Origin: Stratiolaelaps scimitus
Taxonomy: Eukaryota > Arthropoda > Arachnida > Mesostigmata > Laelapidae
Assembly: GCA_019614645.1 (NCBI GenBank)
Contig: JABWDB010000001.1
Coordinates: 2,480,001 to 2,544,000 of the forward strand
Reading direction: 5' to 3'
DNA length: 64,000 nucleotides
Position numbers and translations under genes: made by a program. The first letter of the stretch is position 1; each line of letters opens with the position of its first letter. Shown here one piece after another: positions 47,927 through 58,886 of this stretch. The notes below the pieces were generated by a model. That model did no database searches. It was given only the letters and a program-made list of their open reading frames with translations, and was not told the origin of the DNA.

Positions 47927-49614
47927 CTAATGCGCAACGAAGAAAAGCCCAAATTCTGTGCAAGTACAGATTTTTATTAAATCATGTGAGGTACTGTTCG
48001 TATCTCATTGGCGAAGTATCGCTCGACGTAAAATTTCATATTACCAATTTCGAAATTATTTCCAAACGAAATAATTATGGAGAGGCCGGACAAATGATAT
48101 TCCGTTTCAGTATACGATTGACAAGTAAAATGAAAATTCACTCGTCCATCGTACGGACGAGACTAAACTTCTCAGTGAAAATTGAGCAGTCTTTTACGGG
48201 ACACCATAGATCCGTACAAATGACACGTTACCGTGATGAAAGGTCACATCGCTCCTGTCGGCCAATTGTCGCCGCTCCTGCTAAACAACCTAGCTCATTC
48301 GCGCTACGTCATTGCGCTACGGATCCACTCTTTGTCCCCGATAATTATTTGCCTTAAGGAAGGGTGCCCCCTGTTGTGTATGAGTAACAAGTCGATCATA
48401 TCCAAGCGTTGAACTGAGCCGTGGCAAGTTTGTACGGCTCAGTTCATGCTCCGGTGCGACACGTCACCAATTTTACGAATTGGCATCCACGGAAGTCGCC
48501 ATTTGCTCTGCGTCCACCGTTCGACGACGACGCGTCCTTAAAGCTAAGAGTTGCTGTTATAAAATACGTCTAATAGTGCGATCATCCTTCTTTGTATAAT
48601 ATACGCGTTAGTTACCTGGGCAGGGAAGATCGCCGGGGGGAATGTCCCATGCGTGGCTGTGTATCTGATAAATAAGTGTTCGGCACGAAACCGGGCAAAT
48701 CAATTTTAAACCGCACATTCAGCTGAGGCGCCAAGGAAACTCCACGAACTCATCCGGCCGTCTCTGCACTGCTGACAAAACAAAGCCGGCCGCCCGCTGT
48801 TCGATACATGACCAAGCATTAAAGATCGAACACAAGTAAAAATCGTCATTGAGAGATACTAGTGTTTAATGTTGACTTTGATTCCATACTATGAAGTCAC
48901 CAATATCATAATTCGTATGCTTTGCAAGCTCGCAGCGAGTCACCTGCTGTACGTATGCGGTGCGGCGAACGAATACCAGGCAGCAGAGTGCGTGGCCTTA
49001 GGCCACGCGACCTTGCCGAGCGGGCTTTCACTTGAAATTTGAACATTTTTGACACCTTCATACAAGAAAATTGTATTTTTATAAACACAAATCAAGTTGA
49101 CACATATGGCCTGCAGCTGCTTGTATATGAGTAAATTATTTAATGTAACTTGCTCGCTTAGACATTTCCTGGCTAGTACAATCTCGTCCATATTGTTATT
49201 GTATACGAACCTGAAACATAGAACTGCAATCGCTTCTAGGCACAAACCGTAAGCACGATCCTAATTTCCTACGATCTTCATTTCCTGTTGAAGTTCGCAG
49301 TTGCACCATGTTGTCAAGTTGGACGCCGTTGTATCGCGTCCCAAGAGAATAAGCGAAGCCAAGCAAAGTAGGCCACAAGTGATACTCGAGTTCATAAGGA
49401 AATGTGCTCCTGCCAACCTCGTATAATTGGCCAGTGTCTACTAAATGCTGGTCTGAGTAGTCATTTGGGGGAGGCCAACGCTCTGAACTTAGTTCGTTGA
49501 ACTAGGCAGATTCTAGGTCAGGATAAAGGATTACACAATAATAAATTAGACAGTGCTGTTAGGGGACAGATAGCTCTAGAAACGGAGACAGGCGACAATA
49601 TAATGAAGCGAACA

Positions 49615-49700
49615 TTGCACCTTTAGCCCAGAAATGCAGGTACCAGTACCTGCCTGAGGCTAAAGGTGCATGCTTTGCACCTTTAGCCCCAGGCAGGTAC
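49615..49700. repeat. Three-arm inverted repeat
   Basis: TGCACCTTTAGCC occurs at 49616 and again from 49676, with its inverse GGCTAAAGGTGCA between them (49658-49670). The second and third arms (49646-49670 and 49676-49700) pair at 24 of 25 positions around a 5-base loop. Confidence 0.75.
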
Positions 49701-49904
49701 AATGTGGTTGGCATGAACCAAATATATTGAATACCTATGGTAGGTATTGCCTATGGTAGGCACTTGTAGGCAAAGTGACAAATTTCCACAACATATAGTT
49801 CATTGGTGAGCCCTTCCATCCACCGTTTTCAGCGTTCGTGCTGAGTGATGTCCCCACCAATTTAATCTGCTTAAAAAACACCTGACCTATAACTGACGGC
49901 CGAT

Positions 49905-50480
49905 GGCGCAGGGCAGCAAGGCCAATCTCACTCTCGAAAAACTCGATCACGTACAGCACTATCTCGAAACATGCGGGTTAAACCACAAAATAGCAACATG
50001 ACTTTTGGCGGGGTTGCTCGACCCCTACCCAATCTTTGCCATGCTCCACGACAGGGACACTTATCTGAACCGTCACAATAACTTTCACTGTATTTACGGC
50101 GATTTCCTCTGTGTGCCTTTGACCAAGTTAACCACACGCTCCTTTTTGGGAAGCTTAACAGGTTAGAGGTGGATGAACGCACGATTCGTTAAGTCAGCGC
50201 CTACGTATCGAACCGCAAGTTCTCCGTAGGAATCGGCGACACCCTTGGCCAACTCTCCCATTGTCCGCCTGGGGTTTCTCTGGGCTTCAGCCTTGACCTC
50301 CTTCCCCTTCGCGTATTTGCACTGGACAACATAGCGACGATACCTGAGGCAGTCACGTACAAGTTCCAATACTCCGACTTGCTACAACGAACGAACTCAA
50401 TTATATGAAAGTGGTGCGTTGCAAACAATGTGCTAATCTCTGCACGGGAGTGTGCGGCTGTCCTCTCAAACGGGTCATCT
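49905..50480 (+). mobile_element. Reverse-transcriptase relic, decayed
   Basis: Pieces in shifting frames read AFDQVNHTLLFGKLNRLEVD, then VSAYVSNRKFSVGIGDTLGQ, PPGVSLGFSL and VTYKFQYSDLLQ. They correspond in order to the AFD..H..LL.KL, YL.nR...v..G, PQGSvLGPLL and K.FADD.L. blocks of jockey/CR1-type LINE reverse transcriptases. The catalytic ADD box is lost (QYSD) and stops interrupt it. Confidence 0.7.
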
Positions 50481-51867
50481 ATACGCTAAATAACATCCAT
50501 ATCACTGAGCTGGTCAAATTTGCAAATCGGATCTCCAGCTCTATTTTCCGATGCTTATAGTTGAACCGATTTCTATGTCGAACTCTACCTGATTCTAACT
50601 CTACCTGGTTTTTCCATTGCTGTCCGATATGGTCACTACCTAGTCAGCTATGGTTCAAGATGAAAACATATTCGTTCTTCTCGATAACCACCCCATTCAT
50701 ACATGACGTAATAGAGATGCTATGTACTGTATTAAGCCTGTTGAATCGAGGCTATGAGAAGGATCTGTACCAGTCGCTTAGCTCGATATCATTTTGGTAG
50801 ATGCGTTTCGTACCGAACCCCAAACTTCTAACACGTGCTCACATACGCAAGAGTAAATATCCTAGAGGTGCTCCACAGGAGTCGATTTTGGTTGCTTGCT
50901 GTATTTGCCATCATGCCTTTTCGGTATCGTCCCCCACAAAGAACAAAATCGAAGCTGCTCAGAGATATTCACACCATTTGATTATCTGCGATGTCGCTAC
51001 AGGAGTTGGATGACCTGCCATCGCACAGAGTCAACAGCCGCCTATCGGGGTTATTAAGATGAGCCTATTCACTCCCGAAGCTGACTGGTGTTGCATGTCG
51101 CTCCACGCTCAATGTTTCTGTTACGACTCTGTATAGGGGATGCTTGACCCATAGGCGGAGAGAGAGGATATGACAGTGCATAGCATTTATTCATCTATAC
51201 TATCAAGCGTCTAACTAACTCAGCGGGATACTGAATACGATATAGACGGAGGCTGATAATTGGTGTTAATCTACGCGCAGAAATAATCAGCTTCTGTCGC
51301 ATTGTGTTAGCGTAATTTTTAGGAGTAGCCTAAAACCGCCCGGTTAAGCCTTATGTAGCTTTGGATCCAACTGACTTCGGCATTGAAGCCAAAAAACGAC
51401 GACGACAGCTAAAAAATATATCACTACTCCAGTTATACGTATGTTACCTTGATGGGGATAACTCGCCGTGGCGACAAGTCTTGCGTCCCAAATGCAATTA
51501 GTGCAAATTCAAACAAGTTCTCATGGACTTTGCGCATCGCTCTATTCTGCTAGAGTCGGGTAACGAAGAAGTAACGCTACGCCTGTATCATCCCAACCAA
51601 CGATAGGTCGAGTCCTGAGAGCGCCTTGTATCGAAGCAAGCAGCCTCAAAACGAAAAATAGATATATTTTTAATTTTTTTACACAGATCTGCGTATCTAA
51701 TCAAGATATGTTTTCTAGCTATCACTTAGAATCTGTAGTCGGTCAGAGTGACGTGGGGAACGCGATGTCCGGGACGGGGTAAGCCCCGAAGTCACGTACC
51801 GTAAATTTACAGGTTTTATATATATATTATATAAGTATATTTTTGATATAAGAATTTCGCCCGAGCA

Positions 51868-52775
51868 ACCTCTGGCTGCCCTCAGGGAACTATTCTGGGA
51901 CCGCTTACGTTTATTCTGTATATATATTCTATAACGTACATACTACGCCCATCAATATCTGTTAAAATTCACGCAGATTATGTGAAGATATATGCGAGTG
52001 TTAATAAAATCGAGGATTGTATACTTCTACAAGGAACCCTCAATAAGTTCTTAGATGTGGACGGTTACCCTTGACTTAGAATTGTCAGTGAGAAAATGCG
52101 CCATGGTAATGGTAATCATGGTAATCTCTTCGGCCATGGTAATCCAAAGTACACGTATTCCATCGGTGGAATCAACCTACAGAGATTTTTCACCATCCGA
52201 AATATTGGGGTTGCCACCCCAGTCTCACTCAAATAACACACAACACGTGACAGATGTAGTTCTTCGGGCCTTTCGACGCTCAAACTGGCTCCCTACGATC
52301 CTCTATTATAAATAAAAAATAAACTTTTCGGGCTAATGCACAGCGAACATTTATAAATGACCCGAGACTATCTACTAGACTATTTAATTCATGTAGGACC
52401 ACTCGTCGCGGCGTACGCTGTTCCGGTGTGGTTTCCGAGTCTTCGTAGGGATACTGAAAGACTTGAAAAAGTCAATGGGGAATTCGCCAAGCGGGTTGCT
52501 TTCAAATGCCAGTGTGACATACATGATTTAGATATCACTCTAATCATGACGAGACTGAATATCATAGATAAAATTATATTCACCTTTATTGAAAAGAAAC
52601 GTCCTAGTCTAAGGGAAGCAATGTTTAATATAATAGAAACTTCGACAAGATCCCAAGTTCATCGCCAGAATAAGGTCAGTAAATGGCCTGCTCGCGTTTC
52701 GAATCAGTCGTGCTTTGCGCAACTGACCGGCGACACCATAGCAGTACACTTGCTTTTTGTAACTGCTTATTGTCT
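51868..52775 (+). mobile_element. Reverse-transcriptase relic (CR1/jockey-like), fuller copy
   Basis: One frame reads RATSGCPQGTILGPLTFILY, then ISVKIHADYVKIYASVNKIE and LNKFLDV. A later frame reads KYTYSIGGINLQRFFTIRNI, and another has YLIHVGPLVAAYAVPVWFPS followed by LEKVNGEFAKRV. These are the SGVPQG, FADD, Y.I.G and vRP.LEY..VW blocks of LINE reverse transcriptases in order. The catalytic box is HADY instead of FADD, and frames break between blocks, so it is inactive. The last open part (52357-52788) is the best preserved. Confidence 0.8.
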
Positions 52776-53315
52776 CATCTACCTTTGAATAGAGTGAGCT
52801 TATTATTACAAGAACCTGTATTCAAATTGAGGTCAGAGTCAAGACAATCTGAGAAGGGCATTGCAAACACGGGGTCGTGCTGCGCGTAAACATCCAGGTG
52901 CAGCGAGTCCGGGCTGCGCACATCTATCTGCCTAGTTCAAGTTTTTTGTGCTTGAAGAACACTCCGGATTTGTGTGGACTCTACACAAAGCTGTCAAGCT
53001 GAGAGTGCCGAGGCGCTACTAAAGACAACAGACAGGCCAAGCCACCCTCTGTGGGCTGAAGCTGCCAAAGCAAGCGGGTCCTGTCTAGGGGGTCATCGGC
53101 CATTGTTTCGCGGCCATTTTCCGGGGTGATTCGTCCTCCGAACAACTGCAGCACGATTTATTCCTTGACCAAGATGGAACGAGGCTTCCAGTGTAGCCAA
53201 CCAAGCGGTGAGAGAGCCTTCGTTGAGAATACAGACTAAGCACATCTTGTAACTGCACGGCTGGGCTATCGCTCGTATTTTCAAGTAGCAAAAGGTACGC
53301 TCAGGTCCGCCCTGT

Positions 53316-53316
<1 letters not shown>

Positions 53317-53351
<35 letters not shown>
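53317..53351. repeat. (CT)n microsatellite
   Basis: About 17 uninterrupted CT units, read as (GA)n on the minus strand. It creates the Arg-Glu repeat of a spurious minus-strand ORF. Confidence 0.95.
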
Positions 53352-53355
<4 letters not shown>

Positions 53356-53875
53356 CCATCTATCTGCTGATAGATGGCGATTAATGGGAAAAAGTCCGCG
53401 GCCAAGGGCATCAGTCTATTATTTATGACGAAAGAAAGAAAGCATGACATTTGATAAAAAAGGGAACGTCGCACGACCGAAGTAGATGTATTCTCCTGTT
53501 GTCCAATGCAGAGTTGCGAAGGGGGAGCATGCCGCAGTGCGCACCTACCAAAGGAAGTCTTTCGGCTATACTACTTCAATTGAATCTACTTAATCATTTA
53601 TATATCTAAATGATCTACAGAAAGTTCATATGGTCGGTCACGTCTAAGCTGCCCAGGCCCAAACGTGTGCTTGAGTTCATCGACAGCGGATCGTCCAGCC
53701 ACTTCGGCACCCAACCTACGCAAGTCAATGGAACAACTTTGGCTCGATTCGACGAAAACCGTTCACCGAATTGCTCGGTAGGATTACCTGGCTCCGCCAG
53801 ACTTGCTCCAAAACCCAGATGTGCAACCCGCTGTATCATTCGACTGCGTTCAAGAATTTCAATTCAATTCAAATT

Positions 53876-53920
53876 GTGATTTATTCTCGGAACTGCAATT
53901 TTGCAGTAGTTACGTTCTCG
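53876..53920 (-). mobile_element. SINE-like repeat, family A, 3' fragment (copy 5)
   Basis: Plus-strand TTTATT-GGAACTGCAATTTT-CA-GTTCTC matches, in order, the 3' body of the copy at 55245. The head is absent. Confidence 0.5.
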
Positions 53921-55244
53921 AAAAAAAAATAAATATATTAACATTCGTCTTCTACGGAAGACATACAACAAGTAGTGAAAAGTATATACACAGAATATTC
54001 CGTAGTTATATACGGATAATGACAGGATGGCAGAATGACAGTCAATCATTGTCGATATATCTTCGACAAGCCATATTGTGTATTCCATCGGCGAACGTGC
54101 AGTGCATTAAGATCCATAAGATGTCGTCACCATTTACCACAGTATCAAACGGCCTAACTGGTAGAAGATGAGCGAAAAATGCTAAAAGTTGAAGAACTGG
54201 GGATGGTTCTCACCATCAGGTGGTTGAGGATTTCTTCCCCGCTTAGGGCGGTACATGCTTGAGACGGTGCGCAGACGGTGCTTGAGACGGTGTACAGAGC
54301 GCGTGATCTCATTGCCTCTGCAATATAATCTTGAGCTAACCCACAAGCCTTAGACAACCGTATGGCTGCTCGTGTGACAGCCATGCGGTCGTCCATGGCT
54401 TGATCACAGGAAGATCGTCTGATATATTTTCGGGAGTCGAAGGAACTCTCTTGCCATAAATGTTAGAAAGTCATTCCGGATTACAGCGGGCCAAAACATT
54501 GGTCGACGGACATATCCGTGACTGCTCATCACAACCTGCTGCAGCAAGGTGGATAATGTATCTGCCACTGTTTAGCGACAACATCCAGAATCCTTCTTTC
54601 AAACATTTCTTTATTGTAAGGGCGAGGCCTACCGTTGACTGCTTCATGACACATACGACTCCACATACTCAACATGAGTGATTAAATAAAGGAAGTATAT
54701 CTTCAAGTTAACTGATTCTGTGTACTGCAGAAAACGTACAGTACACAGTCTGAGCGAGGCGCTCTCCCTGCGTACTAAGGTGCTGAGGAAATATTTTCTC
54801 TTTGTGTCGGCCCTCACTCTAGCATGTATTTACGGGTGTACCGCCATGAAATGGAAAACTGGGGCCAGGCAACTTCGCCATGAAATTTCCCGGCTGTTGC
54901 AGCAATTTCGATTAGTTTGTGCGACAACCGAACGCAGCTCCAATAAAGGTCCAGCGGCAATTCTGACGTGGGGTTGTTCACGAAGTGTTTTTGACGAGGT
55001 CGCAGTGAACGATGGTGCGTTGCATTTAGCGTACTCGGAAAACATGCTTCGAATTGCGTATGCATGGATCACCACCTCACAACTCTTGGTCATTCGGAAT
55101 AGAGCGATATTGCGATATTTTCGAAGACAACAATATCGATTGATTTCATCAATGATGGTATTATACTTGTGACAAGTGATTAATGTAGCCAGTTTCATAC
55201 GACTCGTGATTGGGCAAAGCTTATCCGCATACAGCTGCAAGTAA

Positions 55245-55392
55245 AGGCAAAGCTTCATTGGTTTATTAAAGGAACTGCAATTTTACAATGCTTAAGTTCT
55301 CCTTTATGTCCTCATCACGCAGCGGGACTAGAACTTGCGGCCTCTGGCTTTTTTGTAGTCAGAGACCTAGCCACCCATTCGTTTTGGCGTCC
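55245..55392 (-). mobile_element. SINE-like repeat, family A, copy 6 (near full length)
   Basis: Minus strand: GGGTGGCTAGGTCTCTGACT (A-box-like), AAGTTCTAGTCCCGCTGCGT (B-box-like with one change), then ATAAAGGAGAACTTAAGCAT, TGTAAAATTGCAGTTCCTTT, AATAAACCAATGAAGC and TTTGCC. Together with the 24.6 kb copy it defines a consensus of about 150 bp. Confidence 0.75.
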
Positions 55393-55635
55393 AATCATCT
55401 TTGCAGCGGTCGCAGTAACAAGATCATCAGTGCCCATAAAGAGGCATTAATACACCGTATATGCACGAATGTACATATTATTATGTAATTATTATTACAA
55501 TTATTATTATTATTAGCACACATTTGTAAAAGTGTCCGCATTTTCTTATCTACACGTTGAAAAAATGGGGACATATAGACGTTATATACAGTTGTATATG
55601 TCGATGAGCAAATTGAATCTTGCGTGATCCTGTAT

Positions 55636-55772
55636 TTAATAGTTGATAGGAGTCTCGCTGGTTGACGACCTTCGCTTGCGGCGAACATTCGCGTACACGG
55701 CTGTACCAACAATGGCCACAAGGCAAATTATACCCAGAGGAAAGATAATAGTCATCAGTTGCATTCCTCCAG
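55636..55772 (-). CDS. FN3 receptor last exon (transmembrane helix and short tail)
   Basis: The acceptor is a long T-run then AG/CTGGAG. The T left by the previous exon plus CT makes Ser. Encodes SGGMQLMTIIFPLGIICLVA and onward: helix about 20 residues, then VRRKRRSSTSETPINY and the stop codon. The cytoplasmic tail is only about 17 residues, Ser/Thr-rich with a C-terminal Tyr. Confidence 0.85.
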
Positions 55773-57367
55773 CTAAAAAAAAAACAAAGCGAATCATCCA
55801 GTTAATTATTGAGTTAATCAATGCCTAATCAGGGAAGAATGGGGAGATTTTTAGCAAAAACCAAGCTAAAATATAATATCACCCTAAATTCTTCTTTGAA
55901 CCGTTAGTCATGAAGTGCAGCCCGTATTGTAGCTACCTGTATAATGGCATCTTCATTTTTGTCTCTATCGACCACACATCATTGATAAAACTATCATGAT
56001 TATTATTATTAATTATATTATGTCTATCGTGTAAATAGGTGGTACATCGCATGCGCCATAATAATAATAATAATAATAATAGCGAGCAAAGTGAATTTTT
56101 CGGATATATTCTCAGCCAACGTTTAACGTCGACGATACTGTTTTTGGCATCGTTTCATAAAAGAATGACCCGATTAATGCAAATGTACAACGGTGGGGAT
56201 CGAACCCGTGCACCTACGTGTCTTGTCCTCCGATTGCAAGGCGCACACGAATGCACCACCAGGCCACCGGACCCGACCATAATCGGGTCCGGTAACTACT
56301 GCAATCCGGGAACGATGGGGGTTGGAAACTCCCATAATACAATGGCTATATATATATATATATATATATATTCAAGTTCATGCTATGACAGTTTGATTGA
56401 AACCGGTCTAAACTAAACAATTTGCAAATACAATCCAACCGCAATTATCCGAGTTAGGAAACGTATCGAAACAGAGACTGTAGATCTTACATGTCGTAGA
56501 CACAGTAAGGACAACGGATGGCGAGAGCAGGTACACCTTGTTTTTTATAGTATAGGCACTAAGATAGAAGTGATACTCCGTTGCGGGTTGTAGGCCAGTC
56601 TCCACTCTAGTGCATTGGTCTGCCTGCAAATGGATACCCAGATTGAAGTGTTTATTGTTAGACATCTGCATATAATTATTCTTACTAGTAAATAAAACAG
56701 GGACACAATGATAGGTAAGGCGTCACTTATCACTAGGGATGAACCCTTTATTTGGCTAAGGGTGTCCCTCGATAGAATTTGCTACATGAAGAAAGAAGAT
56801 CTTAAAGCTGACCCATTTATGGGTTAGAAGAGATACTAGCTTCAATGAAATGAAATAGTTTTGGATATGAATACATTAAAGCTAACAAATAACGTTTATT
56901 TCGTTCTTTTAATCAAGAGGTACACTATCTTAATTACATAGTCGGTTGATCTGCTTATATTTGGCTATTTGTTGATATATGAATATACTGAGGTAGAAAG
57001 AACTGATTTGATTAAGCTCTTTGCTGCTACGTCATACATATATATATATATATATATATATAAATATAGGATATATATATATATATATATATGGCTGAAG
57101 AATAATAGTACACAGTAACAAAATGGGCGTTGAACCGACAGCTCACCCCAAGATACCTCCAATGGACAAGATGACAGTAGCCTGCCTGCTTGAGCTTGTC
57201 AGTCCGATTGAAGGCAACCGCGTACCCTATCAGCTGCAGATCAGTTCCTGAACGCAGAGGAGGCTCCCACCGCAGGGTTATGTTAGTCGATTCCCGGCGG
57301 TCCACCTCGAAATGTTGTGGAGGCGCCAATGTCTCAGGAATCACTGCCTCCAATGGCTCGCAGTTGC
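55636..57367 (-). CDS. Single-pass membrane protein with fibronectin type III domain, 3' part (three exons)
   Basis: Exons 57367-57147, 56623-56491 and 55772-55636 join in phase and end at a TAA. The product part holds a short NCEPLEAVIPETLAPP lead, one fibronectin type III domain over the first two exons, then STTSGG, a transmembrane helix, a basic VRRKRR stop-transfer run and a cytoplasmic tail ending TPINY. FN3 receptors of this layout include cytokine-receptor-like, receptor tyrosine kinase and adhesion proteins; here no kinase or phosphatase follows. The family is not recognised. The 5' exons are further right (the first base pair of the 57367 exon completes a split codon). Same strand as the cyclase gene. 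Confidence 0.82.
55773..56490. other. Receptor-gene last intron
   Basis: 718 bp intron. Holds an (AAT)n run at 56059-56080, a tRNA-derived repeat at 56099-56293 and a (TA)n run at 56347-56371. Confidence 0.8.
56099..56293 (-). mobile_element. tRNA-derived SINE-like repeat, family B
   Basis: On the minus strand GTGGCCTGGTGGTGCATTCG (A-box-like) is followed about 55 bases later by GGGTTCGATCCCCACC (perfect B box), then a tail that includes GTTAAACGTTGGCTGAGA. That tail block is shared with 9143-9173 (plus) and 21920-21966 (minus). An 11-bp perfect inverted repeat ACCGGACCCGA sits at the head (56266-56293). It does not fold as a complete tRNA. Confidence 0.7.
56491..56623 (-). CDS. FN3 receptor exon n-1 (second half of FN3 domain)
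   Basis: The acceptor is TTTGCAG/GCAGAC and the donor GACAT/GTAAGA; 44 codons plus one base. ETGLQPATEYHFYLSAYT is the E-F strand signature of FN3 (L.P.TeY.f.v.A). A Cys in ADQC could pair with the Cys in GYCHL of the previous exon (inference). Confidence 0.88.
56624..57146. other. Receptor-gene intron between the two FN3 exons
   Basis: 523 bp with an interrupted (TA)n tract at 57037-57091. Nothing else seen. Confidence 0.8.
57037..57091. repeat. Interrupted (TA)n microsatellite
   Basis: Two TA tracts split by AAATATAGGA, within the receptor gene intron. Confidence 0.95.
57147..57367 (-). CDS. FN3 receptor exon n-2 (first half of FN3 domain)
   Basis: The acceptor is AATTTAG/GCAACT and the donor CTTGGG/GTGAGC. 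Two bases, then 73 codons: NCEPLEAVIPETLAPPQHFE, VDRRESTNITLRWEPPLRSG, then LQLIGYAVAFN and GYCHLVHWRYLG. ITLRWEPP is the B-strand Trp and Pro pattern of FN3, and IGYAVAF is the C strand. Possible N-glycosylation at NIT and NRT. It ends in phase 0. Confidence 0.8.
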
Positions 57368-58630
57368 CTAAATTAATGAATTTCTCATTTGATTGTAATC
57401 TACAAGGGCCACTTTCCAATTAGATGTTTACACACTTTCCAATTTCTTTGAGTCATGGTCATTTTATCCGCCACTGTTTAGCGCGCCCCAGCAAAATTCG
57501 CCTGTACGTCAATATACGACAGAGTACAATCCAACCATGTACACTTAAGTATGATAACAAAGCGCTGACACTCATTTGTGAGATAAACTTTGATTCATAT
57601 CTAAAAGCGTTATTAGTGTATTGCGCAACGTTCTCTGCACTCTCAGGTCAGTAGCAGCGCCGTACCATGAAGAATATCGCCTCACGCGCGAACCGCAATT
57701 AGCATCGTATAGGCCGTCTAAGCATAATGGCGTGCATTTATGCTACGATATCTAGGTACTCGTTCGAGTATCATCGGTTGCATTTTCTCTACTTTGACGA
57801 TGATCTTTCGCTCGCTATTTCTGTCCACTGCAAACGCACACCTGACGTGTCATGCTCACAGGTCCACAATGGGTCCAAGCATTTTCTATTTGCTCACGGT
57901 CAACGAAACTGTCTGTCGTTACGTATATCATATTCGTATATTATATCATTATATCCGTACCAGATTTAGCTGTAAGCATGGCCAAGAGCAAGCAAATGGC
58001 AGGCACAATCGTGAATCTTTTTGGCGGCATCTTCTTGACGGTCCGTTTCACATTCGACGAGTTTACAGCCAAAAAACAGCAGCACTTATATCCGCTTTTG
58101 CAATTGCGAATAGTCCCCAGTTGGAAGGACAATGTTACGGTATTCGATTGAGTCCGTCCTGGCCGCTTTGCGTGGACCCGATTAGGCTCACCCTTCGCTC
58201 AACACCGGCACAAAATCCAAATGACTACGGTGGGCAACGGTAGGTGTCATTGAATTCAGCCTAGTGGATTACTGTGGAGGGGATTGTCCTATTGGTTGGT
58301 TAACAGTTAAATGTAGGTAAAGCTTCGAAAGGATCCGTCGAATATCGTTAGGCAAGTGGCGCAAATATGAGAAACACGTTCAATTATGAAACTTTGCGAG
58401 GGGGGATGTATCATTATAACAAGTGACTGTTTTACCTGCATGGATCAAAGGGCGTTATTCAACAAAACGCCGGTGTCCACCGATAATTAGTATATTATAT
58501 CTCGACAGGATACAGTTAACAGGTTGTAGCGAGATTTTGACTGTAAATTGTTGCCATGATGATGCATGACAACACAATGACACTCCCGCCTTCTCCGATC
58601 TCCTTGGAAGGCGGATGTGTGGTGCTCGCA

Positions 58631-58692
58631 GCTGAGCTTGCACACATCACACCGTTCTTACTGAGGGACGGTGAGATGTGTACAAGCTCAGC
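58631..58692. repeat. Hairpin, 25-bp arms
   Basis: Arm 58631-58655 begins GCTGAGCTTG and ends CACCGT; arm 58668-58692 is its inverse with two mismatches; the loop is 12 bases. A second smaller hairpin (CCGCCTTC/GAAGGCGG) lies just before it, near 58588-58615. Confidence 0.7.
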
Positions 58693-58848
58693 CGGGCGGG
58701 ATTCAGAAGTATGGCGTTTTGGATAAAATCATCCTGCAATTTCACTGCAAAAGGGGCAAGGAAACGAGTTTAATTGCTTCCAAAGAAGGGAATCTTACAA
58801 TATCTGATTTTACAGGAACATTTATAATTCAACAGTGCTGTTTCAAAA

Positions 58849-58849
<1 letters not shown>

Positions 58850-58885
<36 letters not shown>

Positions 58886-58886
58886 T
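58850..58886. repeat. (CT)n(TA)n compound microsatellite
   Basis: CT units followed directly by TA units, as at 21067 and 61571. Confidence 0.95.

Larger units (their letters stand above)
46531..55635. other. Intergenic DNA between the receptor gene 3' end and the GC-rich zone
   Basis: No host protein recognised. Holds SINE-like copies (46.6, 53.9 and 55.3 kb), a mariner-like terminus (47.9 kb), two decayed reverse-transcriptase segments (49.9-50.5 and 51.9-52.8 kb), inverted-repeat structures (48.4 and 49.6 kb) and a (CT)n tract (53.3 kb). Confidence 0.5.

Noticed and set aside
47986..48357. ORF downstream of the mariner-like end as a transposase
   Set aside because: No transposase motif (no D,D34D pattern) in its translation.
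57740..58243. 167-codon plus-strand ORF and an overlapping minus ORF with a signal-like run
   Set aside because: Several overlapping frames, no domain and no good donor; kept only as a remark under the receptor intron.
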